From: Streptomyces sp. NBC_01214
Lineage (GTDB): Bacteria; Actinomycetota; Actinomycetes; Streptomycetales; Streptomycetaceae
Reading direction: 5' to 3'
DNA length: 64,000 nucleotides
Assembly (NCBI RefSeq): GCF_026340975.1
Contig: NZ_JAPEOS010000002.1
Location: forward strand, 142,501-206,500
A model generated the notes under the pieces. That model was given only the letters and a program-made list of their open reading frames with translations, was not told the origin of the DNA and did no database searches. The position numbers and the translations under genes are program-made. The stretch's first letter is position 1, and every line of letters starts with the position of its first letter. Below, piece after piece: positions 27,190-35,262 of the stretch.

Positions 27190-27533
27190 TCGCCGGGCTC
27201 CAGTTCGCGCAGCTCGTGGCGGATGCGCGAGGCCTCGTCGAGGAGTGCGCGAGCCGCTTCGGCGTTCGTGGCTTCGGCTGCCCGGGCTTCGAGGTCGTTC
27301 ACGCGATGGTCGAGCTCAGAGTCACGCGCGAGGGCGTACTCGCTCCACCAGCGGGCCATGAACGCGGGAACAGGCCCGATGTCGTACGCGTCGGCGATCT
27401 GCTGTCGCCAGGCGGCATCGAAGTCCAGCAGGAGTGTCGGGGTGCGGGCGGCGATGGCGGCACGTAGGGCCTTCGGCGTGTACTCAGGCATCGGCGGCAC
27501 CGATTCGCCGTGTGCAGGCGTCGCGGTGGGCAT
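27186..27533 (-). CDS. DUF6247 family protein
   Basis: A 115-residue protein with the DUF6247 pattern: PPMPEYTPKALRAAIAARTP then a helical segment (LLLDFDAAWRQQIADAYDIGP) and a C-terminal region WWSEYALARDSELDHRVNDLEAR. Members are suspected antitoxin-like partners of small toxins and are typically found as the first gene of a two-gene unit. Here the second cistron is only 34 codons long. An internal ATG at residue 15 could also start translation. Confidence 0.7.
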   Translation of the reverse strand: MPTATPAHGESVPPMPEYTPKALRAAIAARTPTLLLDFDAAWRQQIADAYDIGPVPAFMARWWSEYALARDSELDHRVNDLEARAAEATNAEAARALLDEASRIRHELRELEPGE

Positions 27534-27712
27534 TTCCGGTTCCTCCGCGGATCGGACGCCGGCCGCCCCTAGCCGTCGGGCTCGGGCTCGGGCCCGGTCC
27601 GGGGAGCGCGACGGCTTCCGGCGCGTTGGGGCCGTCGGCGGAGCGTCGGTGCCGAGGCGGGGCGCTCGCCAGGTGGTAGCGGCCCGCCCGCGTCGGCTCG
27701 TCCCGCGCGGGC

Positions 27713-27742
27713 GGCCCCGCCACCCGTGCGGGTGGCGGGGCC
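27713..27742 (-). terminator. Terminator of the first LAATG surface gene
   Basis: GGCCCCGCCACCC / GGGTGGCGGGGCC, 13 bp perfect, loop GTGC, 20 bp beyond the stop codon. Between it and the DUF6247 start (27534-27712) I see no gene. Confidence 0.85.
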
Positions 27743-27761
27743 GGGCCGGCAGCCGAGTGGG

Positions 27762-29666
27762 TCAGGGGGTGGTGCGGCGGCGGCGGCGACCGGTGCCGGC
27801 GACCAGGGCGGCGCCCATGGCGAGGGCCACGCCCGCGCCGCCGAGGGCCCAGCTGGTGGCCGGGTCGGCGCCGGTGGCGGCGAGCGGGGCGCTGGCGTTG
27901 ACGGCGGTGCCGGTGTTGCTCCCGCTGTTGGGGAGGGTGCTGATCGGCGCGGCCCCGGTGCCGCCGTTCGGCACCGGCACGTTGCCGCCGGGGGTGCCGC
28001 TGCCGGGTGTTTCGCTGCCTTGGGTGCCATTTCCGGGCGTGCCGCTTCCGGGTGTGCCGCTGCCGGGGGTTCCTCCGCCCGGGGTTTCTCCGCGCGGTGT
28101 GCCGCTACCGGGGGTGCCACCTCCGGGACTCTCGCCTCCCGGTGTTTCTCCGCCGGGTGTGCCGCTACCGGGTGTGCCGCTACCGGGTGTGCCGCTGCCG
28201 GGTGTGCCGCTGCCGGGGGTTCCTCCGCCCGGGGTTTCCCCGCCGGGTGTCCCGCCTCCGGGGGTCCCTCCTCCCGGGGTTTCTCCGCCGGGTGTCCCCC
28301 CACCCGGGGTCCCCCCGCCCGGGGCGGGGGTTGGTTCCAGGAGGGTGGTCAGGCGGCGGGGTGAGCGGGAGTCGGCCCACGGCGGGGGTGTTTCCGCGTC
28401 GACCTGGGACGTGCCCCAGGCGAAGAAGGAGACCGATCCGGTCGGGGCGTCGGCGGAGAAGCGGACGCGGACCGGGACGTCGAAGGCCGCGCCCGCGCCG
28501 ATCGGGCCGCGCACGAGGCCGCCCGCGAAGAAGTAGCCGTCCTCGTCCGTGACGATCTCGACGGACTGCCAGGCCGCCGGCTGTCCCTCCGCGCCGGGCC
28601 GCAGGACCTCGACCGTGATCTGCGAGACCTGCATCGAGATGAAGTCGGGCCGGGCCAGAACCAGTCCCAGGTCGAAGGCTGCCAGCTCGGCCCTTCCCGC
28701 GTTGTCCACCCGGACGGAGAGTTCCGTCCAATCGCCGCCCGCGCGCACCGATTCCGGGACCCCGCTCACCGTGAGGGCGGGACCTCCGACCCGTACGGGG
28801 TCCTCGTCGCCGCCGGGCGCGCCCGTGATCCTCGTTGCGTACAAGGACGTGGGGGAGCTGCCGGTGGCGGTCCCGACCCGGCCCCTGCCGTCCGCCGTCA
28901 GGTCGAACGGTACGACGGGGGTGTCCGCGGCGAAGCTGATCCGGACGTCGATGGTCCGGATCTGGCCGGCGGGGACCGCGGCGGCGCTGCCGAGGGCGTA
29001 GCCCAGCGTGGGGGCCGTGCTCTGGACCGGCACGGCGGCCGTCCACGGCCCGCCCGCGGTGCGGTACTCGACGTTGATGTGGGCCGGCCCGAACTGTCCG
29101 GCGGCCTGCGAGACGCCCAGCACCGGGGTGTACTCGTCGACGGCGAGATGGCCCGAGTTGTCGACGGTCACGGTGAGCGGGGTCCAGCTGCCGTCGGCCT
29201 TGAATCCGGCCGCCGGGATGCCCTGGACCGTGACCTCGGGCCCCATCAGGATCCGGTCGGACCCGCTGTCCTCACCGTCCGCAAGGGCCTCGGGCTGGGC
29301 GGCCTGCGCCGGTGTTCGGGCCCCCGCCTCGGGGGCGGTCGGGACGGCGGGTGCGTCGGGCGCCGCCGGTGCGGCCACGGCCTGCACGGCGGGCTGCTGC
29401 GCGCCGGAGTCCTCCGCCCGTGCCTTCTGCTCGGGCTTCTGCTCCGGCTTCTGCTCCGCCTTCTTCTCGGCCGTTTCCTGCGCCGGCTCCTGGCTCTTCT
29501 CCTTCGCCGGTGCCTGCGTCCCGTCCGACGGCCCGGTGGTGTCCACGGGTACCGCGTCCGGCACGGTCACCGCCGGATGCTCCTCGGCCATCGCAGGTGC
29601 GGCCATCAGGAATGTCTGGCCGGCCACCGCGGCTGCTGCCACGACGGCCATGCGCTTGAACTGCAT
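27762..29666 (-). CDS. LAXTG-anchored surface protein with PGGGT repeats
   Basis: A 634-residue secreted protein. Signal peptide 1-27 (FKRMAVVAAAAVAGQTFLMA), Pro/Glu/Lys/Ala-rich region to about 130, then two related beta-rich blocks each starting with the sequence GPEVTVQGIPAAGFKADGSW or GPALTVSGVPESVRAGGDW. A Gly/Thr/Pro/Glu stalk of about 24 five-residue repeats follows (TPGGG, TPGSG, ETPGG) and then the sortase signal LAATG, a hydrophobic helix and an RRRRR tail. LAXTG is the motif used by class E sortases of Streptomyces. ATG 29666 is selected by GGAGGT 8 nt upstream. A tandem paralogue lies immediately upstream. Confidence 0.85.
   Translation of the reverse strand: MQFKRMAVVAAAAVAGQTFLMAAPAMAEEHPAVTVPDAVPVDTTGPSDGTQAPAKEKSQEPAQETAEKKAEQKPEQKPEQKARAEDSGAQQPAVQAVAAPAAPDAPAVPTAPEAGARTPAQAAQPEALADGEDSGSDRILMGPEVTVQGIPAAGFKADGSWTPLTVTVDNSGHLAVDEYTPVLGVSQAAGQFGPAHINVEYRTAGGPWTAAVPVQSTAPTLGYALGSAAAVPAGQIRTIDVRISFAADTPVVPFDLTADGRGRVGTATGSSPTSLYATRITGAPGGDEDPVRVGGPALTVSGVPESVRAGGDWTELSVRVDNAGRAELAAFDLGLVLARPDFISMQVSQITVEVLRPGAEGQPAAWQSVEIVTDEDGYFFAGGLVRGPIGAGAAFDVPVRVRFSADAPTGSVSFFAWGTSQVDAETPPPWADSRSPRRLTTLLEPTPAPGGGTPGGGTPGGETPGGGTPGGGTPGGETPGGGTPGSGTPGSGTPGSGTPGSGTPGGETPGGESPGGGTPGSGTPRGETPGGGTPGSGTPGSGTPGNGTQGSETPGSGTPGGNVPVPNGGTGAAPISTLPNSGSNTGTAVNASAPLAATGADPATSWALGGAGVALAMGAALVAGTGRRRRRTTP
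27975..28330 (-). repeat. 15-bp tandem repeat coding a Gly/Pro/Thr stalk
   Basis: About 24 imperfect 15-bp units, each encoding a five-residue G-x-x-T-P-type unit (for example GGTGTGCCGCTGCCG on the plus strand). Several runs of identical adjacent units suggest recent slippage. It forms the flexible wall-spanning stalk before the LAATG signal. Confidence 0.85.
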
Positions 29667-29805
29667 GCTCTTTACCTCCCCGGGCTCCGGACATGTGCGG
29701 AGCCGCCCCAAACCCCTTGGGAGGCGCCAAGGTTAGTGAGGCGGGAGGAGCTTGCAGAGGGCTACAGGATTGCGAAATGTGTACGGTCCGCCGACACGGG
29801 TCGTA

Positions 29806-29840
29806 TCACCCGTACGGCCCGAATCGGGCCGTACGGGTGA
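29806..29840 (-). terminator. Terminator of the second LAATG gene
   Basis: TCACCCGTACGGCCC / GGGCCGTACGGGTGA, 15 bp perfect around GAATC, after the minus-strand surface gene. Confidence 0.85.
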
Positions 29841-29860
29841 ACGCGGGCTGCGCCTCGCCC

Positions 29861-31363
29861 TCAGGCGGTGGTGCGGCGGCGGCGACCGGTGCCCGCGACC
29901 AGGGCGGCGCCCATGGCGAGGGCCACGCCCGCGCCGCCGAGGGCCCAGGTGGTGGCCGGGTCGCTGCCGGTGGCGGCCAGCTCGCCACCGGTGGTGGCGG
30001 TGGTGCCGGTGTTGCCCGAGTTACCGGTATCGCCGGTGTTGCTCGTGGTGTCGGTGATCGGCTTGGCGCCGCCGTTCGGCTTCGGCTGGTTGCCGTTCCC
30101 GCCCGTGTCCGGGGTGGCGGCGACGATGTTCGTCAGGCGGGCCTTGGAACGGGACTCCGCCCACGGCTCCGGGGTGTCCGGGTCGATGTTCGACGAGCCC
30201 CAGGAGAAGATGCTGACGGCGCCGAGCGGCGCGTCGGCGGCGAAGCGGATCCGGACCTGGACGTCGAAGCTCTTGCCGGCCGCGACCGGGCCGCCCGCGA
30301 GTTCGATGCCGAAGAAGACGCTCTCCTCCTCGGACCAGACCTCGGCCTCGTGCCAGCCGGCCTTGCCGTTCTTGTCCTTGCTCAGGACCTCGACCTTGAT
30401 CTGGGAGGGCTTCATCGTCACCCAGTCGGGACGGGCCATGACCAGCCCGACGTTGAACCCCTTCAGGGCCTGCTTCCCGGCGTTGTCCACGTGGACGGAC
30501 AGGTTCGTCCAGTCACCGCCCGCCTTGATGCTCTCCGGTACGCCGTTCACCGTCAGCGCGGGGCCTTCGACGAACGGGTCCTCGGGTCCGCCGACCGCAC
30601 CGGCGATCCGGGTGGTGTACCAGGTGGAGGGCGAGTGGTTGACGTGGTTCCCGACGCGGCTCTTGCCGTCCGAGGCCAGGTCGAAGGGCACCACCGGGCT
30701 GTTCGCGGCGAAGGAGATCCGCACGTCGACCGTGTAGGAGGCGTCCTTGGTGACGGACGGGGCCGTCCCGAACGTGTACTGGAGGCCGGGGCCGAGCTCC
30801 TCGCCCTGCACGAGCTTGGCGGCCTGCCAGGTTCCGCCGGCGGCCTTCCACTCGACCTTGATCTGCGAGGGCTTGAACTTGCCGTCCTCCTCGTAGATGG
30901 TCACGCTCGGCGTGTAGTTCGGGACGGCGATGTGGCCCGAGTTGTCGACCGTCACCTTCAGCGGGGTCCAGCCGCCGTCGGCCTTGAAACCGTCCTTCGG
31001 GATGCCGGCGACCGTGACCTCGGGACCCATGAGGATCCCGTCGGACTCGGCGCCCTGCGTGTCCTCGTCGCTCTTGGCGTCCTTCGCCGCCTTCTCGGTG
31101 ACGGGCGCCGGCTTCGGCGCCGGCGCCTTCGCGTCCGGGGCGACCGGCGCGGGAACGACCGGCGCGGGAACGGCCGGCGCCGGGGCCTGGACGTCCGGTA
31201 CGGCCGGGGTCGGCTCACCCGCGCCGGCGGCGTCGTCCTTCGGCGCCACGTCCGGGACGATGACGGCCGGCTGGTCGGCGGCCATCGCGGGCGTCGCCGT
31301 CAGGATGGTCGGGCCGGCCACGGCCACCGCGGCCACGGCGGCCATGCGCTTGAAGCTCTTCAC
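29861..31363 (-). CDS. LAXTG-anchored surface protein, paralogue of the neighbour
   Basis: A 500-residue secreted protein with the same architecture as the 634-residue neighbour but a shorter, different stalk. Signal peptide at 1-28 (FKRMAAVAAVAVAGPTIL), a Pro/Ala/Lys region, then the blocks GPEVTVAGIPKDGFKADGGW and GPALTVNGVPESIKAGGDW, an Asn/Thr/Gly-rich stalk and LAATG followed by a helix and RRRR. The last 40 codons are almost identical to the neighbour at the DNA level. ATG 31363. Predicted to be attached to peptidoglycan by a class E sortase; the sortase gene itself is not in the window. Confidence 0.85.
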   Translation of the reverse strand: MKSFKRMAAVAAVAVAGPTILTATPAMAADQPAVIVPDVAPKDDAAGAGEPTPAVPDVQAPAPAVPAPVVPAPVAPDAKAPAPKPAPVTEKAAKDAKSDEDTQGAESDGILMGPEVTVAGIPKDGFKADGGWTPLKVTVDNSGHIAVPNYTPSVTIYEEDGKFKPSQIKVEWKAAGGTWQAAKLVQGEELGPGLQYTFGTAPSVTKDASYTVDVRISFAANSPVVPFDLASDGKSRVGNHVNHSPSTWYTTRIAGAVGGPEDPFVEGPALTVNGVPESIKAGGDWTNLSVHVDNAGKQALKGFNVGLVMARPDWVTMKPSQIKVEVLSKDKNGKAGWHEAEVWSEEESVFFGIELAGGPVAAGKSFDVQVRIRFAADAPLGAVSIFSWGSSNIDPDTPEPWAESRSKARLTNIVAATPDTGGNGNQPKPNGGAKPITDTTSNTGDTGNSGNTGTTATTGGELAATGSDPATTWALGGAGVALAMGAALVAGTGRRRRTTA

Positions 31364-31439
31364 GGGTGTCCCCCCACTAGGTTTTGAACACGATCAGATT
31401 AGTGGGGTTGGCTGGATTGTGTATGGCGCGGAGATCACG

Positions 31440-31484
31440 AAATGCGTACGGCCCCGGCAGCAGCTGCCGGGGCCGTACGCATTT
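31440..31484 (-). terminator. argS terminator
   Basis: A very long hairpin, 21-bp arms AAATGCGTACGGCCCCGGCAG / its complement (31440-31460 and 31464-31484), loop CAG, 37 bp beyond the argS stop codon on the minus strand. Confidence 0.88.
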
Positions 31485-31520
31485 GGCGCGGGTTGTGCGG
31501 GTTGCGCGGGCGGAGCGACG

Positions 31521-33290
31521 TCAGAGCTTCTCGGGCGTCCGGATACCGAGGAGGGACATGCCCTTCGTCAGCGTGCGGGCCGTCAGCTCGCACAGGAACA
31601 GCCGGTTCTCGCCCACCACCAGCTCCGGCTCCGGCTTCACGACCGGGCACTGGTCGTAGAACGTCGTGAACAGCGACGACAGCTGGTAGAGGTACGCCGC
31701 CACCTTGTGCGGGGCGTGGTCCGCGGCCGCCTCCGCGATCAGCTCGCCGAAGTGGTCCAGGTGCAGGCCCAGCGCACGCTCGGCCGGGGCCAGCTCCAGC
31801 TCCGGGTGCGCGACCGGCTTGCGGTCACCGGCCCGGCGCAGGATCGACTTGATCCGCGCGTACGCGTACTGCAGGTACACCGAGGTGTCGCCGTTCAGCG
31901 AGACCATCTGGTCCAGGTCGAACTTGTAGTCGCGCGAGGCCGACGTCGACAGGTCGGCGTACTTCACCGCACCGATACCGACGTACTGGCCGTTCTCGAC
32001 GATCTCCGCCTCGGACAGGCCCACCTTCTCGGCCTTCTCGCGCACGACGGCGGTCGCCCGCTCCACGGCCTCGTCCAGCAGGTCCACCAGCCGGACCGTC
32101 TCGCCCTCACGGGTCTTGAACGGCTTGCCGTCCTTGCCGAGCACCGTGCCGAAGGCCAGCTGCACGGCCTTGACCTCGTCGTTCAGCCAGCCCGCCCGGC
32201 GCGCCGTCTCGAAGACCATCTTGAAGTGCAGCGACTGCCGCGCGTCCACCACGTAGATCAGCTCGGTCGCGCCGAGGTTGCCGACCCGGTCGCGGATCGC
32301 GGAGAGGTCGGTCGCCGCGTAGCCGAAGCCGCCGTCGGACTTCTGCACGATCAGCGGGGTCGGGTTGCCGTCCGGGCCCTTGACGTCGTCGAAGAACACG
32401 CAGAGCGCGCCGTTGGAGCGGACGGCGACGCCCGACTCCTCCAGCAGCTTGCAGGTCTCCACGAGCATGTCGTTGTAGCCGGACTCACCGACCACGTCGG
32501 GGTCCTGGATGTCCATGTCCAGCTTGTTGAAGACGGAGTAGAAGTAGATCTTCGACTCGTCGACGAACCGCTGCCACAACTCCAACGTCTCCGGCTCACC
32601 CGCCTGGAGGTCCACCACCCGGGCCCGCGCCCGCGTCTTGAACTCCTCGTCGGAGTCGAACAGCCCGCGCGAGGCCTTGTAGAGCCGGTTCAGGTTGGAC
32701 ATGGCCTCCTCGCCGGACACCTCCTCGTCCGACTTGTGGTCCAGCTCGTGCGGGTGCTCCAGCAGGTACTGGATGAGCATGCCGAACTGGGTGCCCCAGT
32801 CGCCGATGTGGTGGCGACGGACCACCTTCTCGCCCGTGAACTCCAGGATCTCCACCATCGCCGCGCCGATCACCGCGGAGCGCAGGTGCCCGACGTGCAT
32901 CTCCTTGGCCACGTTCGGCTGCGCGTAGTCGATCACCGTGGTGCCCGGGTTCGCCGCGAACGGCACGCCCAGACGGTCGTCGCCGGCCCGCGCGGCCAGG
33001 GTCTCGATGATCGACCGGTCGGTGATGGTGATGTTGAGGAAACCGGGGCCGGAGACCTCGATCTCCTGGATCAGATCACCGGTCGGGATGCCCTCCACCA
33101 CGGTCGCCGCCAGCTCGCGCGGGTTGGCCTTCGCCTTCTTCGCGAGCGCCAGGATGCCGTTGGCCTGGAAGTCGGCCCGGTCGCTTCGTCGCAGCAGCGG
33201 GTCCGCGCCACCGGCCTCCGGCAGGGCGGAGGCAAGGGCGTCCGCGACGCGCTGATTGACGGAAGAAGCGAGGGAAGGGACCGAGGCCAT
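31521..33290 (-). CDS. argS: Arginyl-tRNA synthetase
   Basis: A 589-residue class I aminoacyl-tRNA synthetase that charges tRNA-Arg. The N-terminal Add-1 domain binds the tRNA D-loop. The HIGH-type motif is in NVAKEMHVGHLRSAVIG near 125-140, and the DALR anticodon-binding domain is at the C-terminus (AAYLYQLSSLFTTFYDQCPV). The KMSKS position is the degenerate form typical of ArgRS. ATG 33290 is chosen (MASVPSL); the open frame continues upstream 18 codons. It is divergent from lysS across about 170 bp. Confidence 0.97.
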   Translation of the reverse strand: MASVPSLASSVNQRVADALASALPEAGGADPLLRRSDRADFQANGILALAKKAKANPRELAATVVEGIPTGDLIQEIEVSGPGFLNITITDRSIIETLAARAGDDRLGVPFAANPGTTVIDYAQPNVAKEMHVGHLRSAVIGAAMVEILEFTGEKVVRRHHIGDWGTQFGMLIQYLLEHPHELDHKSDEEVSGEEAMSNLNRLYKASRGLFDSDEEFKTRARARVVDLQAGEPETLELWQRFVDESKIYFYSVFNKLDMDIQDPDVVGESGYNDMLVETCKLLEESGVAVRSNGALCVFFDDVKGPDGNPTPLIVQKSDGGFGYAATDLSAIRDRVGNLGATELIYVVDARQSLHFKMVFETARRAGWLNDEVKAVQLAFGTVLGKDGKPFKTREGETVRLVDLLDEAVERATAVVREKAEKVGLSEAEIVENGQYVGIGAVKYADLSTSASRDYKFDLDQMVSLNGDTSVYLQYAYARIKSILRRAGDRKPVAHPELELAPAERALGLHLDHFGELIAEAAADHAPHKVAAYLYQLSSLFTTFYDQCPVVKPEPELVVGENRLFLCELTARTLTKGMSLLGIRTPEKL

Positions 33291-33459
33291 GAGCTGCCGT
33301 TCCTGTGAGGTCGTGCCGGTGAGTGCACTTGGTTGTTCCGACAAGAGCCGAGTATCCCACGCGGGGGCAAACCGTTTCCCGGTGAAAAAGCAACCTCGGA
33401 GCGACCCCTTCCGTCTGGGAGAATGGCTGAAGCCAGCATTCGAGATAGAAGGACGTGTC

Positions 33460-35187
33460 GTGGCTCAGAGCAGCACCGAGACCGACTGGGTCTCCCGTTT
33501 CGCGGACGAGGTCATCGCCGAGGCGGAGCGCCGAGCACCCGGCAAACCTGTCGTCGTCGCGTCCGGACTCTCCCCCTCCGGCCCCATCCACCTGGGCAAC
33601 CTCCGCGAGGTCATGACCCCGCACCTGGTCGCGGACGAGATCCGCCGCCGGGGCATCGAGGTCCGCCACCTCATCTCCTGGGACGACTACGACCGGTACC
33701 GGAAGGTGCCCGCGGGCGTGCCCGGCATCGACGAGTCGTGGGCCCAGCACATCGGGCGCCCGCTGACCTCCGTGCCCGCCCCGGCCGGGTCCGCGCACCC
33801 GAACTGGGCCGAGCACTTCAAGGCCGCCTTCGTCGAGGCCATGGCCGAGATGGGCGTCGAATACGACCCGATCAGCCAGACCGAGCAGTACACGAACGGC
33901 GTCTACCGCGAGCAGGTGCTGTTCGCGATGAAGCACCGCGGCGACATCGACGCCGTCCTCGACCAGTACCGCACCAAGCAGAAGCCGGGCGGCAAGAAGC
34001 CCCAGCAGAAGCAGGTCGACGAGGCCGAGCTGGAAGCCGCCGAGGGCTCCGGCGCCGCCGCCGAGGACGACGGCAGCAGCGGCGAGGGCGGCTACTTCCC
34101 GTACAAGCCGTACTGCGGCCAGTGCGGCAAGGACTTCACCAAGGTCACCTCGTACGACGACGAGACCACCGAGATGACCTACGTCTGCACCGAGGACGAG
34201 TTCACCGAGACGGTCAAGCTCAGCGAGTTCAACCGCGGCAAGCTGGTCTGGAAGGTCGACTGGCCGATGCGCTGGGCCTACGAAGGCGTGATCTTCGAGC
34301 CCTCCGGCGTCGACCACTCCTCGCCCGGCTCGTCCTTCCAGGTCGGCGGCCAGATCGTGCACATCTTCGGCGGCGAACAGCCGATCGGACCGATGTACGC
34401 GTTCGTCGGCATCAGCGGCATGGCCAAGATGTCCTCCAGCAAGGGCGGCGTCCCGACCCCGGCCGACGCGCTGAAGATCATGGAGCCGCAGCTGCTGCGC
34501 TGGCTCTACGCCCGCCGCCGCCCCAACCAGTCCTTCAAGATCGCCTTCGACCAGGAGATCCAGCGGCTCTACGACGAGTGGGACAAGCTGGAGGCCAAGG
34601 TCGCCGACGGCTCCGTGCTGCCCGCCGACGCCGCCGCCCACACCCGCGCCGTGCGCACCGCCGCCACTGAGCTGCCGCGGACCCCCCGCCCGCTCCCGTA
34701 CCGGACGCTCGCCTCCGTCGCCGACATCACCGCCGGCCACGACGAGCAGACCCTGCGCATCCTGACCGACCTCGACCCGACGCAGCCCCTCACCTCCCTC
34801 GACGAGGTACGGCCGCGCCTGGACCGCGCCGAGAACTGGATCACCACCCAGGTCCCGGCCGACCAGCGCACCCTCGTACGCGAAGACGCCGACACCGAAC
34901 TCCTGTCGTCCCTCGACGACGAGGGCCGCGAATCGCTGCGCCTGCTCCTGGAGGGCCTGGACTCGCACTGGTCCCTCGACGGGCTGACCACCCTCGTCTA
35001 CGGCGTCCCGAAGGTCATGGCCGGCCTCGAACCCGACGCCAAGCCCACGCCCGAGCTCAAGGTCGCGCAGCGCACGTTCTTCGCACTGCTCTACCGACTC
35101 CTCGTGACCCGGGAGACCGGACCGCGACTGCCCACGCTGCTCCTGGCGGTGGGCGCCGACCGCGTGCGCAAGCTGCTCGCCGTCTGA
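33460..35187 (+). CDS. lysS: Lysyl-tRNA synthetase, class I
   Basis: A 575-residue class I LysRS. Adenylate-binding motif SPSGPIHLGN (residues 38-47, HIGH-type), KMSSSKGG (KMSKS-type) in the middle, and a zinc-like CGQCGKDF ... CTED insert. An acidic, glycine-rich insertion lies at about 190-210. Most bacteria use a class II LysRS, so a class I enzyme is unusual, yet it is normal in streptomycetes and some alpha-proteobacteria. GTG 33460 with AGAAGGAC upstream. The upstream frame is open but not conserved. The gene could serve beside a class II copy elsewhere. Confidence 0.95.
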   Translation: MAQSSTETDWVSRFADEVIAEAERRAPGKPVVVASGLSPSGPIHLGNLREVMTPHLVADEIRRRGIEVRHLISWDDYDRYRKVPAGVPGIDESWAQHIGRPLTSVPAPAGSAHPNWAEHFKAAFVEAMAEMGVEYDPISQTEQYTNGVYREQVLFAMKHRGDIDAVLDQYRTKQKPGGKKPQQKQVDEAELEAAEGSGAAAEDDGSSGEGGYFPYKPYCGQCGKDFTKVTSYDDETTEMTYVCTEDEFTETVKLSEFNRGKLVWKVDWPMRWAYEGVIFEPSGVDHSSPGSSFQVGGQIVHIFGGEQPIGPMYAFVGISGMAKMSSSKGGVPTPADALKIMEPQLLRWLYARRRPNQSFKIAFDQEIQRLYDEWDKLEAKVADGSVLPADAAAHTRAVRTAATELPRTPRPLPYRTLASVADITAGHDEQTLRILTDLDPTQPLTSLDEVRPRLDRAENWITTQVPADQRTLVREDADTELLSSLDDEGRESLRLLLEGLDSHWSLDGLTTLVYGVPKVMAGLEPDAKPTPELKVAQRTFFALLYRLLVTRETGPRLPTLLLAVGADRVRKLLAV

Positions 35188-35206
35188 GCCGACCCACCCG
35201 GCACGC

Positions 35207-35242
35207 GAAAGGGCCCGCACCCCTCGGGGTGCGGGCCCTTTC
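35207..35242. terminator. Terminator between lysS and DUF2637 gene
   Basis: GAAAGGGCCCGCACCCC / GGGGTGCGGGCCCTTTC, 17 bp perfect, loop TC. It lies between two converging genes and probably serves both. Confidence 0.88.
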
Positions 35243-35262
35243 CGCCGTCCGCGGCCGTCAGG

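Noticed and set aside
26896..28536. 546-codon plus-strand ORF with PGVP repeats
   Set aside because: It is the complement frame of the tandem stalk repeat of the minus-strand surface protein; a signal peptide, LAATG anchor and ribosome-binding site support the minus strand.
30930..33308. 792-codon plus-strand ORF across a surface-protein gene and argS
   Set aside because: Crosses the argS terminator and two real minus-strand genes; no domain.
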